Shown here piece by piece: positions 1 through 11,590 of a DNA stretch of 64,000 nt. Numbering within the stretch: position 1 is the first letter of the stretch; every line of letters starts with the position of its first letter. The stretch is taken from assembly GCF_000764305.2 (NCBI RefSeq), contig NW_025941472.1, positions 124,001 through 188,000 on the forward strand. The letters are read 5' to 3'. The position numbers and the translations under genes were made by a program. The stretch is from Hyalella azteca. Its lineage: Eukaryota > Arthropoda > Malacostraca > Amphipoda > Hyalellidae. The notes beneath the pieces are model-generated. The model ran no database searches. It was not told the origin of the DNA and was given only the letters and a program-made list of their open reading frames with translations.

Positions 1-2881
1 ATTGATGCTGAACAAGATCCCTGGAAAAATGTTAATAGGCAAAGAACATGCTCACAGATGTTGCTTGCTGCGTCACTATATTGGACCAGCACCACCAGGA
101 CTTTTCTAATTTTATGCTAGCTAAATGATTTCACTAAGTTCCGAGTTGCTGGCTCACATCACCTACCAATGTCAAGCAGCTCTTGATATTGCAACAAAAT
201 CATAGCAATCAAAAATCAGCAAAAAAAAGTGACAGACTGCAGAATTTTTTCTACATTTTTAGGCATTACTAAAATTCATCACTATAATCACAGAGAAATA
301 TATTGGAAATGTCTTCCATACATATTGCATGCACTCAAGAAAGGAACATGCATATCAGTCTCAGACAGACAAATGGGATGGACGAAAAAATGAACCTTGG
401 TCATCCATTGGCGACAGTTGTTCTGAGAGAGGAAGAAGCACGTGAGTAATACAATGAGTTTCGTTCAAAGAGTGCAAGGGAGGGCTAACTTTGTGTCAAA
501 TCAAATTTTTTTTATTGTAACCCCAATAGATGCTGTCTAATATGAATCAATACATCACAAACAATTTTGATTGTAGCAGATGAATATTTCATACTTATGG
601 AATAATTTTTGTTGCTGCTTATCAATATTTTCAACTTACAGCAATATTTCAAATAGCGTTATGGAGGCCTATACTAGAAAATAAATGGAGAAAATATCAA
701 TAACAATTTAAGATATTTGTTATCAAGTTGATTTCAAATGTTTAATGCACTGATGAAGTCTACCACATAGAACTTTAGTAAATGTAAAGCATTATATGCA
801 TTTAAACCAGATAAATTCATAAGTACATCACAAAAGAGCAGGGGCCGGATTATAAAAACATCGCTAAGTACACGTAGCGACTTACGTGTGGCATAATTGC
901 TGACATGGAGACGTACCTCTAGCGATGGTATTATCAAAACATTTGAGCGGGAAGCTACTAACAAGAAGTTGTACGTAGCTTTATGCCTGCTCGGAGGTGT
1001 CGTAAGTGGAGTTACGTAGACGGTTTGAGTGTGCCAAAACAATATAAAACTATTGATTTACTTGCAACACAGTGAATTGTGATAGAATTCTGTCAATAAT
1101 TCAACAAAGGCATAATATGTTATTGTGCTAAATGGAGCTTTTTGGAAACAAAATTTCAATTAAGTTATGCCAGCTAATTTTTTTTCCTTTTGTGCTATAA
1201 TTTACAAGCAAATGTTGATATTCATATCTAAGAGTTTTATGATCATTCACTAAAACAGTATCTTCATTATTTTTTGATTCAAAATTAAGTGGAGCCTGTT
1301 GAGGTTGACAAGCCAACTATTTTCTAGCTACGTAAACAAATTTCTTTCTTTCTCTGCTGATAGTAGCACCTCCAACTCACAAAATCTTCTAAATTCTAGG
1401 TAGCTTTCTAGATAAGTCCTTCAATTTTGAATGGGAATAATGTAATTTATAGCCTTTATTGCAAAAAATTGCAATGAAGGCGCTGTCATTGCTATTTGGA
1501 GGTCTCACTCATTTCTTCATATGCTCCCCAGTCAGTCAACACAGATGCTGCTGACACGACACAACCTCCTTTCTTTCACGTGCACTGCGCACCGAGACAA
1601 CAGGAGCTAGGGATGGCAAATTCAAAGCCTTTGATTGATCAGTTAGCCAGATTTTTTTGATAATAACTTCCCTGACGAGTCTTGCGAGCAAAAGTTTTGA
1701 TAATGCCAAAATTAGGGTGTACTTACGTAACACAAATCTTCTTGAAGTTTGTATAGAAAGATACAAAGTTTTTAAAATCCAGCCCCAGGAAATTTTGTAA
1801 TTCCGTTACTCAAAGAAAATGGATTCTTAGCCTTGCATTTTTGAAGAGTAGCCTGAAGTTTCCACAATATGGAAAGTATTGGCTAAATTAGTCCCCCCTT
1901 ATAGCTGAACTAGTCCCTGTGAACTATCTGCAGCTTAGCAACAACACAAGGCCAACAAAGCGTGCATGACAAAGTTTATGGATACAAGGGAATTTTACTG
2001 TCACATTTACTGCCAACAATTAATAGTTCAAAGAATGTAAAACATAACTCACCAGCTTCGTCCACGGCATGGGCCCCATATTCTTCTATTAGCAAGCATG
2101 GTGGTGAACAAAGCGAGCATTTTAATGAAGCCTCAGACAAGCAGCTTATGCATTGACACAATACCTTTACCATGTTGATGAGAGATCTTATTTCAGGATA
2201 AAGCAGTAAATAGGTTTACAATCAACTGGAGTCACACACAAGTTATGTTTACATCACTACAGGGATTCAGAAAGCTCTGGTTTGTAGCTCAAAGTCTCTG
2301 GATAAACTCACACACTTTTCAGAACATCAAAACCAATTATTAACGCACACACACGATGCTGTTAACAACGGCATTGAGCTAATGACAACATCAAGACCAC
2401 TGATAACAACATTGATAACAAATATGTAGCCTGCAAGAAATGTAGTCAACACGAGTCGAGAAAACGTTATTACTCAGCAGCAAGAGGAGCCCACCACCTA
2501 CTAGAACCTTGCTTCTTATTATCATTAGAAAGAGTATCAGCATTTGTCCAATGAGGTACATGGAATTAAAAAAGTATGAACAACTGCAAAAAAAACACAA
2601 GTTAATTACATGAAGGTCACAGTAGGCAAAAATACCAATAAATGTACCTATGTCAAAACATACATTCCTCATACTAAAAACTGCAATTAATCACAGAAAA
2701 AGGTAGTACCTTCAAACTCTGTAGTAGCAACCATAACCTAGCAGATAGAAGTGTATCGTAAGTACCGGTATCAAGTCTTTCCATACAAAGTTGAAATATT
2801 TGCCACAGTTATACAAGAAAGAATATTAGCTGATATTGGCCAAAGTTGGACAAAACAAAATAAAGACAATGCAAGACTCAC
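1..2881. other. No recognised exon; probably eIF2-beta intron
   Basis: This AT-rich stretch lies downstream of the last eIF2-beta exon I can recognise. Short ORFs on both strands show no family signature. I looked for the conserved C-terminal eIF2-beta half (the segment around RDYTYEELL and the C2-C2 zinc finger) and did not find it, so the rest of the gene probably lies beyond position 1. Around 850-1030 there are imperfect inverted pieces (atcgct / agcgat, cgtacgt-like) that could be a decayed MITE; boundaries are not resolvable by eye. Confidence 0.5.
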
Positions 2882-3022
2882 CCATCTCCCTGTCTTCAGT
2901 TTGACCATCCTTATCATCGTCAGCAATGAGCTTCTCAATGTCCACCTTTTTCTTTGACTTGGTTTTCTTCTTCTTGGAGGAGTAGTCAAACTCGAGGTCC
3001 ATTTCCAAATTGGTGTTGTCAA
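2882..3022 (-). CDS. eIF2-beta exon with third lysine block
   Basis: Acceptor tgacag, donor G|gtgagt. It encodes VDNTNLEMDLEFDYSSKKKK, then KSKKKVDIEKL and an acidic stretch. Phase 1 at both ends. The next exon downstream is not identified. Confidence 0.8.
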
Positions 3023-4271
3023 CTGTCACAGAAAATTTACCATAAATATATATGTACTTACTACTTATGTCAATGAAAGCTTAATGCAATCAATAACTGA
3101 AAAACAGACAATAATAATAAAAATTCTGCCAAAAAAAAACAGATATTGAAGGCTTACACATAAACGATCCCAAGTGTTAAATATAGCACAATTTAAATAG
3201 TTGAAGAAATTGGATAAGACTTTAAGCATATAACTTGAATTTTAGAAGAAGAATCTGATAATTTGTCTATACAAATTTTTCGTGATCCTCAGTAACATTA
3301 TTTAAGAATAAATACCAAGGAGGGAAGTAATTAGAATGTAACAATAAAAGCCTATTACTACCACAGAAAAACATTACAATTCACACAATCCATTTAAATT
3401 TCTCAAGCAGATTCATTTATAATCAAGTCTGAAGTCAAGACTCACCATCATCTGTGGGTTCTTCAGGAGGTTCCACTTCTACCGCACTCCCGGTGGTGGG
3501 AGCACTCGAGTCGAGGACCTCATTCAAGTCGTCAAAATTGAAGGGCTTCTTCTTCTTTTTCTTGGATTTTCCAAGAAATTCTGTGTCTGAAACAATTTTC
3601 ATTAATAGGAATTTTAAATGATCATCATGTTCATCTGTCAACATCATGAAATCCAAGTGCAAGGTATAATGACTTGCTAAAATACATATATAAATCCTAA
3701 GTCATTTCAAAGAGAAAACTAAAAAAGATCAGGATGTTGATGGATTCTAATTAATATCATTTCAATGGACTACCATATAATTTAAAAATGCCTAACTCCT
3801 TTGTTTTGAAGTTAAGCAGTAATAAATGGTAAGAAACCATTGCTAAGATCACTTGGGTGAACAAGAGGTACCTAAAGATCATTTATTAGGGAGGAAAGTT
3901 CTAGCCAAGATTGGATGCACGTCTGATTAATGGAATATTGGTCAAGAGTTGATATCAGTCAGGACTCAGGAGTTTATATAAATTCAAGCTAACTTATAAG
4001 AACTAAGCTCAGCCATAATTCAACCTAATTCAAGTGGTTATTCAATCAGGAATCACAACTGATTCAAGAGGGACAAGTTAGATTTGTCTCCAAGAGTTTC
4101 AATACGACACATTATAATTAATAACTAACCATCATGTGCTTCATCTTTCCCATTTTCAACACCATTGAGAGGATCAATATTTGAATCAGGAGTGGCTTCG
4201 GTCAGGGCAGCTTCCAAATTGAATCCAGTCTTTTTCTTCTTCTTCTTCTCCGTGAGCTTTGGCTCAAAGAT
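2882..4271 (-). CDS. Translation initiation factor eIF2 subunit beta, partial (3 internal exons)
   Basis: Partial gene. eIF2-beta is part of the eIF2 GTPase complex that delivers Met-tRNAi to the 40S ribosome; its N-terminal lysine blocks bind eIF5 and eIF2B-epsilon. Minus-strand exons: 4130-4271 (142 nt), 3446-3586 (141 nt) and 2882-3022 (141 nt), each with an AG acceptor and GT donor. The first starts in phase 0 and the rest join in phase 1, giving an uninterrupted frame. The family start IFDP appears as IFEPKLTEKKKKKK. The second block is FLGKSKKKKKKPFNFDD and the third SSKKKKTKSKKK followed by an acidic stretch, so all three K-boxes are present. The exon with the initiator Met and the C-terminal core with the zinc finger were not found. 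Family identity is well supported by the three K-boxes and acidic spacers; another lysine-rich protein is a minor alternative. Confidence 0.85.
3446..3586 (-). CDS. eIF2-beta exon with second lysine block
   Basis: Acceptor tttcag, donor G|gtgagt. It encodes DTEFLGKSKKKKKKPFNFDD then a Pro/Glu-rich acidic end. Enters and leaves in phase 1, so skipping it would keep the frame. Confidence 0.85.
4130..4271 (-). CDS. eIF2-beta exon with first lysine block
   Basis: Acceptor after a poly-T tract then cag; donor G|gttagt. It encodes IFEPKLTEKKKKKKTGFNLE and an acidic end. Starts in phase 0, ends after one base of a codon. Confidence 0.85.
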
Positions 4272-4592
4272 CTGAAAAAAAAAAAAATTATCGATCACAG
4301 CTAACTTTCAAACAAATTTTTTAATGCAAAAAATTTGAAATTTTTAAAATTTGTTTGAATAGTTGATTAGAGCATGTTTAAACATAATTCATTTTTTAAA
4401 TTACCCATACATAAAAAATCAATGTTTACTCAGCCTGGGTTTGTCACCATACCAACAACAATGAATACCTACTACTTGAACTAATGAAATACCTATTCTG
4501 TTTTTGTCAAAGATGCATCATAGTTTCCTATGATGCATCATCATAGGATTGATGAAACCAAATTATAGGTTTAGAATTTTCCTACTTATGAG

Positions 4593-4946
4593 TTATGAAG
4601 GAAATCTTACAGGTCCAAAAGATATATTTTTATGCATTTTGAATTTTACAGCCCAATCATGCACTTTTGTTAACAAGTAGATAGGAGGTAATTCATCTTG
4701 CAGGAATCTCACAGCTTCAAAAAATGGCAGGAAAGTCCTTGTCACGCCTTGAAAGGTAAAATGCCCGTTCAGAGCCAGGGTGCAAAGAACCCCAGGATGC
4801 AGAGAGGATGAATATTTGATGGTTTTAGGCAACACATCAGCATCAAAATCTTTGCCTTCAGACACATACATATATTGCGAATTACCATCGAATGGGGGTA
4901 ATACAGGACAGGCGAGGTAAATTGTGACAGTTATCCCACATTTCAT
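4593..4946 (-). other. Unrecognised 117-codon ORF upstream of eIF2-beta exons
   Basis: The predicted protein is of mixed composition and not a repeat translation (contains TFLPFFEAVRFLQDELPP). I do not recognise a family. It lies just upstream of the eIF2-beta K-box exons on the same strand, probably inside the gene's first intron. It could be a fragment of an old transposon ORF, an exon of something else, or chance. The surrounding 4272-4592 and 4947-5639 hold nothing recognisable. Confidence 0.2.
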
Positions 4947-5639
4947 AAAAACATTGTAGCAGCTAAGCTAATAAAAATAATGCAAAATAACAAATAGTAG
5001 CATACAATTCAACATTTTGCCTATCTATGTAGCATACTGCAAGTTAAAAAATCATACATTTCCTACTTTTAAAAAAATCCCTGAAAAAAGTGTGAAAAGT
5101 GCAATTTTGGAAAAGTACCTCTGCTAAGGTCTGTAGCAAAAAAAAAAAAAATCACAATATTAAAAAATTTTACTTACATAAAAGTTGCACACTGGTGCTG
5201 GCTTAAAAATGCAATTGATGGAATTCACCTATCTCATTCGCAAAAAAATGGTGGCCATTTCCGCAGGACGGGGTAATAAGGGAGATAAGGGACTGTTAGG
5301 GACACCCCTAAAAACGTATTTACAGTAGAACCTCAGTTAGCAAAGGCTACAGTTAACTAAAAAATCAATAAACAAAAAATATTGATTACATTTACCTTGT
5401 TCAGCGAAAAAAAATCACATATAGAAAAATTAATGCATCATTGGTCATTACTAAATTGTGCATATAATGACTCATAGATGGAATTGTGCACCAGGCAACA
5501 TAAAATGAAAAGAAATTAACCTTAACTATGATTTATTTCTCCAATTTACTCCAAAAAAATATGGTTGTCACTACAATATTCCTTTCTGTTTCAGGTATGT
5601 TTTTAATGATCTTTTCTTGTTAGGTATAGTGAATTCACT

Positions 5640-6760
5640 CCACTGTGCAGAGAGTGAATGAAAATTGCAAGATCTTTGGCGACGCTTCAGTAGCAAAATT
5701 TACACCTTCAGAAGATCTTGCCAACACATTTAGATTGTAATTCTTACATTTAATATATTTGTCAGTCTTCGGCTAACTATTTAAAAAAGTAAGGTTTCTG
5801 GTACGTTGGATGGATCAGGATGCAGTAAAGCTTGTCCGGAAATCGGTTGTGATGAGTTCCCACCCATAAAAATGTAAACAAAATGTAGTTGCGGTCACAT
5901 TTGAGCAATCAGACTGCATCAACACACGTAATCAGTTGACACTTGCTGTACAATCGGGCTGTTTTAGGGTAAAATTAGTTATTTGAGATAACGCGTGCAT
6001 GCAACCTTGTAAATAAGTTTGTGGCTTATAAATAGTTTTTCATTACTCAGCATAAATGGCTTTTCATTAAAAATTACCTGGCGACGCATTTTGAAAATGT
6101 TCGGTGACGCTTTGGTTAAAAACCCATACATTGGCGACGCTGCTCACCTTCTGCACCCTGGAATTCACTTGACCCAATTAAAATGGTATGAAATTACAAT
6201 CTGTCCTGTAACTTGTCAGCTTACCATGGTGCAGAGGGTGGATGCAGCATCGCCAATATATGGGTTTTTAATCCCTAAGCATCGCCGGGTAATTTTAAGA
6301 TGCGTCGCCAGGTAATTTTCAATTAAAAGCCATTTATGCTGAGTAATGAAAAACTATTTACAAGCCACGAACTTATTTACGAGGTTGCATGCATGTGTTA
6401 CCCCAAATAACTAATTTTACCCTAAAAACAGTCTGATTGTACAGCAAGTGTCAACTGAACATGTGATAATGCAGTGTGACCGCTCTAATGTGACCGCAAC
6501 TACATAATCGTAAACTTGATGTTTACATTTTTTTGGCGGGAACTCATCGCAACTGATTTCCGGACAAGCTTCACTGCATACTGATCAATCCAACATACTG
6601 GAAACCCTACTTTTTTAAAATAGTTGGCCAAAGACTGACAAATATATTAAATGAAAGAATTTCAATCTAAATGTGTCGGCAAGATCTTCTGAAGGCGTAA
6701 ATTTTGCTACTGAAGTGTCGCCAAAGATCTTGCAATATTCATCCACTCTCTGCACAGTGG
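5640..6760. repeat. Foldback element (1.1-kb imperfect palindrome)
   Basis: The left arm (5640 to about 6161) is matched by the reverse complement of the right arm (about 6223 to 6760), leaving a roughly 60-bp loop. The outer ends are cactgtgcagagagtg on the left and cactctctgcacagtg on the right. Many inner landmarks pair across the centre, such as the segment with gacgcttcagtagc near 5680 and gctactgaagtgtcgc near 6710. The arms differ by scattered substitutions and small indels, so the element is not very recent. The arms are rich in gcgacgc motifs. No transposase-like protein was seen, and no clear target-site duplication. Confidence 0.8.
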
Positions 6761-7004
6761 TAAGCTTACAGATACAGACATGGTGCAATTCTATAGGTTA
6801 TTCAAAAGAACCTGGTCTTATGTCATTTTGAACCGATCAATGCTTCTTTATGGACCGATCGTAAAACACACCTTCACTGGCAAAAGCTTTCACACTTCTG
6901 AAGAGAGGTGAGCTGACAGCTACACTGGCCGTGGGTGGGCCTTATTTGAATTTGAATGCATGCATCGATTTGAAATCCTATACGCATAGTATACAAGTCA
7001 TAGA

Positions 7005-7335
7005 GCCTAAATTTTTAATATCTATGTAAAAAGTGTATGTTTCTGCATGGATTATAATACTGTTAACATTAACAAACTTTGAATTATCTCTGATGCAAGA
7101 AATACTTGCTAAAATAATTTTATTTTCAATATAAGCGACTGGATGCAACAATCGGTTCGCAAGAACCAACATAGCCCTAAAGCCTGAACAACAGTAATTT
7201 TGATTGATGTTAATTTCTAAATTAAAATGTATTTAGCCAGTATTTCTTGCATCAGAGATACTTTCAAGTATTTCAATGCTAACAGCATCAAAATTCACGC
7301 AGAAACGTAAACTTTTAATAGGTTTTACACTGTAA
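7005..7335. repeat. Inverted repeat, arms about 100 bp
   Basis: The left arm at 7005-7108 ends in tctctgatgcaagaaatact. The right arm starts at 7239 with its exact reverse complement and continues with diverged pairing to about 7335. The spacer is 130 bp. It looks like a small nonautonomous foldback or MITE; no target-site duplication is evident. Confidence 0.65.
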
Positions 7336-7662
7336 TTTACGCTCCTAGTACAAAGAACTGAGACCGATTTCAAATCAAAAATGACTAAATTGAATCCATC
7401 GTGCTTTCTGGCATCTTCTCTCACAGCTGATTGCAGCTGCAGTGCATTTTTTTAGCTTAAGTTGCCAATACGTATTTAATGTAGTTTTCCGTAGTTCCAT
7501 TAGTACAAAACTTGCAAAACAATGTTGAATTATTGATTGCTAATTTCTTGCATTAGGTTAATTTTTATGATTCAAATTAATCATAATTCATAGAAGTTGT
7601 ATCTCCATGCTTCCATGCTGAATTAATATTACGAATAGAAGGTTCACATACAGGCTACAGTG

Positions 7663-8060
7663 ATACAGATGCCAGCGCTAGCAGCGGCAATAAAATAAAC
7701 TACTTTATTGTTTTAGTATCTTGACTAAAAATATACTAATATCGTATTCTATTTAGGTCCGGTCTCTTAAAGTGTTCCAGCAACATATTTTCCATTATTA
7801 ATTATTTAAATGTATTAACTTGTGGCGCAGTAAGATATTAAATTGTTTGAATTTTAAACAAAGATTATGCTTCCACATCCAGATGCTAGCGTCAGCAGTG
7901 GCCATCAAGGGAACTATTTTATTGTTAGTATATTTACTATATAACTATAATAATAACAATACATTATTCTGCTTAGGCACAGTCTCTCAAAATGTTGCAG
8001 AAACACATTTTCCATTACTAATTATTTACATTTATTTGTTTGTGGTACAGTGAAATATTG
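7663..8060. repeat. Diverged direct duplication, period about 208 bp
   Basis: The segment around 7671-7840 (ccagcgctagcagcggc ... gtggcgcagtaagatatt) recurs around 7879-8060 (ccagatgctagcgtcagc ... gtggtacagtgaaatatt) in the same order with many substitutions. The middle shares ctttattgtttag-like and acatattttccatta-like stretches. No coding content recognised. Confidence 0.65.
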
Positions 8061-8115
8061 CTTTTTTTTTGTCACAGTCAATGTAGCTACCACGTGTTCT
8101 TGTGTGTGACGTCAC

Positions 8116-8145
8116 CGCTAGCCATATGTTTACATATGGCTAGCG
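8116..8145. repeat. Perfect hairpin, 14-bp stem
   Basis: The stem 8116-8129 (cgctagccatatgt) pairs exactly with 8132-8145, with a 2-nt loop. It lies about 55 bp after the direct duplication ending near 8060. Confidence 0.75.
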
Positions 8146-8745
8146 TGAAGATGGGACCAGTTTGGCATTGAAATGGATGATTATTTGTGAATAATATTTT
8201 TGATTGTGATATTATAACATATTTCTGATTGTGAAATAATTTTGATTGTGATATTGACACTTGACAGTAGTGTCAACATTTGAATATCGAAGTTCTAACA
8301 TCATGAATTACGAGGTAAGAGTGTAAGGACTGAGCAGAGCTAGAATCATGGCCGAGGCTTAACCGATGTCATTGTCATTTTTTACGTCATTGATATCATT
8401 GTGGAACCAACGTGAGTAACTAAGGAATTTCCCAGTTCAAATATTTATTGATTTATTACTATCAATTTTGAAACTCCACATATTTCTAAAGGGAGTTGTG
8501 ATGAGACCATGACTTGCAAGAGGGGCCTAAGGGCCAAGGGCATGGGGCCTTGCAAAGGGTTAAGACCCACAATCAGGATGATGTATGTTTTCGGTGAATT
8601 TTCCCGCGCATTTTCACTTTTTTTAAGCTATTGCTGTGCACAGTTGGCGCAATGTAATGAAAATTGATTATCTTATTTTTTTTTCAAGGCGGAACGCTTT
8701 TTTTTAAGTGAACCTCTAATCTTAGATTTCCACTCTGCTGTCACT

Positions 8746-8780
8746 GTATTATTGATGTGACAGTGTCACATCAATAATAC
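8746..8780. repeat. 35-bp palindrome with single central base
   Basis: The arm 8746-8762 (gtattattgatgtgaca) is exactly complementary to 8764-8780. It may be the tip of a decayed inverted-repeat element. From 8781 to about 9700 I see no gene; short ORFs there have no family signature. Confidence 0.75.
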
Positions 8781-9713
8781 AATAATGTATCATGTATGGA
8801 TATTGTAATAGCATATCTTCATATCAATAAAGGAAGAACAAGTAAAGATCACAGTAAATGTCTTTTATTCTACATCTAGCCTACATCATCTACAAAGTAC
8901 TGTACAAAGGAAGAGGATGACTTCAGAGTGCTGTTAGTAATAGATGAGCTGTGAGCATGAGTAGTTGAGTACACTTAGCTTATAAGATTCAAGCACAATT
9001 ATTTTTTTACTTTTTTCAAGTTAAAATTTTTTGTAATTTTTAATATTATATATTCTGTCAATCTGTCAATTGATTCATGCATTGTCTCCGACTTTATGAA
9101 AGTGTGAACAATTTCAGATCGATTGGACAGGTAGAAGTGTGTTGAATATCGATTCCAAGATTTGTAGGAAATTGTACTGCAGACACTGAGACAGACAAAC
9201 CAACAAGAAGTGAAGTTAAAAGGAAGTGTTGTAGATAAGATAGCTACAAAAAATGCCATCTTATTGCGTCTGTCAAGTAATATTAAAAAAGTATCAAAAC
9301 CCGAAAATAGTACAACATACCGCCTCGTCTTCAGCCATGTCTACTTGTGCTCCGGCCTCCGTGTGCTCTTTATAGAAACATAAGTGCTCCTTTCCCTTCC
9401 ACCATTGATGTAAGAAGATTTCATCAGCACTTTAGCGTCAACACTGCCATGTGCTGCGATTTAGCTTTCGCGTTAAAGTTCTCTAGTACAAAGTTACTGT
9501 TGGATGATTTATATATCGAGCTGCCCTTATGACGTAATAATATTATATGATCAAGCTGTTAGATAATGGATTAAGTGACATTTTTATATGAAATGAAAAT
9601 TTTTACATATTTTACGAAAATATGTGTGTTAAATGAAAATCTACTTATTAATTGGTAATTGATAGTGGTTATCGAACTTTAGCTATGCGCGAGCCGAAAA
9701 TATTTCCAAAATC

Positions 9714-10015
9714 TAATGAACGCATTTCGATGAAATTTTGCACACGAGTTCATTTGGACATAACGGTGATGTTTAGGTTATGTTCATTTTTTTCGATTTC
9801 GCCTTCGTTTGCGAGTTATACATAACATAACATAACATTGACCTCTCGGACAAAAACGCGGCCTGTCTCACGGCCGTGCCTCAAGAAATTCATCGTACAT
9901 GGAATATCTTCCAAACTAATGGACCGATTGCAATGAAACTTGGTATATAGATTCCTGACCACCTAATGGTGATGTCTAGCCCGTGTGAATTTTCGCGATT
10001 TCCAGGAGGTCATAA
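9714..10015. repeat. Two diverged copies of a dispersed ~165-200 bp repeat
   Basis: Two units share a pattern: a gatgaaa-type block, then a ggtgatgt(t/c)tag block, then a tttcg(c/a)-rich block with gcgagttatac. They start near 9714 and 9912. The same family appears at 14433-14888, beyond the LINE. Confidence 0.6.
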
Positions 10016-10019
10016 CATA

Positions 10020-10320
10020 GTGATGTCGGCGCTGAAGAGTAGGCCTTATGTGGCCTGTCGCCGATTCTTGTACTTCTCGTGACTTGTTCTAAAATGACTA
10101 CTAGACTTCCACCGGGTTCAATATGGTGCTAGGCATTTCAAGTCTGAACATATATTTTTCCATAGCTTCATCTAGTCTGTTCTCGAACGCGTTCATACGC
10201 TGAGCGCCAACGATGTAATCTGGGAGGCTGTTCCACATGTCGGTGATTCGCAGCTAGAAGAAATGTTGTCGCGTAGAAAAGTTGCAGCACAGCTTTTTAG
10301 TTTATAGTTTTAGTTTATAG
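10020..10320 (-). mobile_element. 5'-truncated LINE 3' end (second copy)
   Basis: Read on the minus strand, this repeats the end of the reverse transcriptase ORF and the 3' tail seen at about 10340-10690. It includes a MWNSLPDYIVGAQRMN-type C-terminus (the first copy has MWNSLPV), then EMPST and a tail with VTRSTRI. The two copies are diverged. It reads as a dead-on-arrival insertion of the same LINE family next to a longer copy. Confidence 0.65.
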
Positions 10321-11253
10321 TTCTAAGAACGGCTATGGAATAGAAGTGTCGACACTGAAGACATAGACACATGGCCTGTTGCATATTCTTGTACTTTTTG
10401 TGACTTGATTCCACAAGTGATCCGGCCTTTTGAACCAGATCGTCCCATAACTGACGGTTGATTGAGATAGCTGCTGGACTTATTGCAAGGCCCGTAATGT
10501 GCTAGGCATTTCAAGACTGAACAAATGTTCCTGCATAGCTTCGTCTAGTCGGTTCCTGAACGGGTTTGTACTCGGAGCGTCAACAATTTAAACGGGGAGG
10601 CTATTCCACATGTCGGTGGTTCGAAGCGAGAAGAAAGGTTCTCGCGTGGATGAGTTGCAGCGCAGATTTTTTAGTTTATAGTCATGGGCCCTGGTGTTGG
10701 TTCTTGTTTCAAATTCTAGTAATCCTTCTGAGACCTTGTATAAGCCATGAGTATGCTTGTATATTTCAATGAGGTCCTCACGCAGACGTCGATAACAGAA
10801 GCTTGGAAGCTTCATAATCTTTAATCTTTCTTTATAGGACTTGCCTCCCAAACCTGGAATTATCCTTGTTGCACGTCTCTGAACACTACTAAATTTTTGT
10901 ATTTTTCAAGTTTTGGTGACCACAAGGCGTTTCCAAACTATATGTTAAGGATCGCGACAACTGCTTCATCGCTTCTGCATCTAAGAACTCGTGTAAGCAC
11001 CTGATCAGTCCAAGAAGTTTGTTGGATTTATTAGCTTGCGTTTCAATATGCTAAGAAAATTTCAGCTCCTTGTCGACATAAACTCCCAAATCTTTTTCCA
11101 CCCTAGACTTTTCAATCATCAATCTCGCGTTTCAACCATGTCTTCTCATACTGTAATCATGCTGTTCATTGTTCTTTCCGAGGTGAAGTTTTTTACACTT
11201 GTCAGCATTAAAATGCAGCTGCCACGTATCAGCCCAATTAACTAAACTGTCAT

Positions 11254-11499
11254 GGGCAGGGGTAGCGTGGCCCAGTGGTTAGAGTTCAGTGTACCATGAT
11301 TGGCGCAGAGAGGCGCGGGTTCGATCCCAGCTCTGTGCGCAAGTTTCTGGACAGAATCGACGAGGAGGCCGGGCGGCTAAGCACAGCAGAATTGTAGCAG
11401 TGAGTTGCAAGTTCGAGACCGCAAGAAGCTGTGAATGTTCTGCGATGTTAAGAATCGGCGACAGGCCTACGGCCTACTAAACGCTGAAACCGCTATTAA

Positions 11500-11557
<58 letters not shown>

Positions 11558-11590
11558 ATTATTATTAATATTATTATAATTATTATTTTA
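11254..11590 (+). mobile_element. tRNA-derived SINE with ATT-microsatellite tail
   Basis: The head resembles a tRNA gene: an A-box-like tggcccagtggt at 11268-11279 and a B box ggttcgatccc at 11318-11328, about 40 bp apart, as in RNA polymerase III promoters. An unrelated body follows to about 11493, then a long (ATT)n tail to about 11590. It sits inside the LINE's RT region in the opposite orientation, so it inserted after the LINE. Target-site duplications are not clear because the tail is simple sequence. Confidence 0.8.

Noticed and set aside
2050..2082. A 33-nt mini-exon of eIF2-beta (phase 1 at both ends, followed by a good GTGAGT donor)
   Set aside because: The encoded peptide does not match the family's acidic linker or C-terminal core and the acceptor is weak; kept only as a possibility.
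2461..2560. A possible eIF2-beta linker exon (NDNKKQGSS followed by WWAP)
   Set aside because: It lacks a usable donor, ends in a stop, and the resemblance to the family linker is too slight.
11254..11340. A tRNA gene
   Set aside because: A and B boxes are present, but the sequence continues into a SINE body with an ATT tail, and I could not see a proper acceptor stem, so it is called a SINE head.
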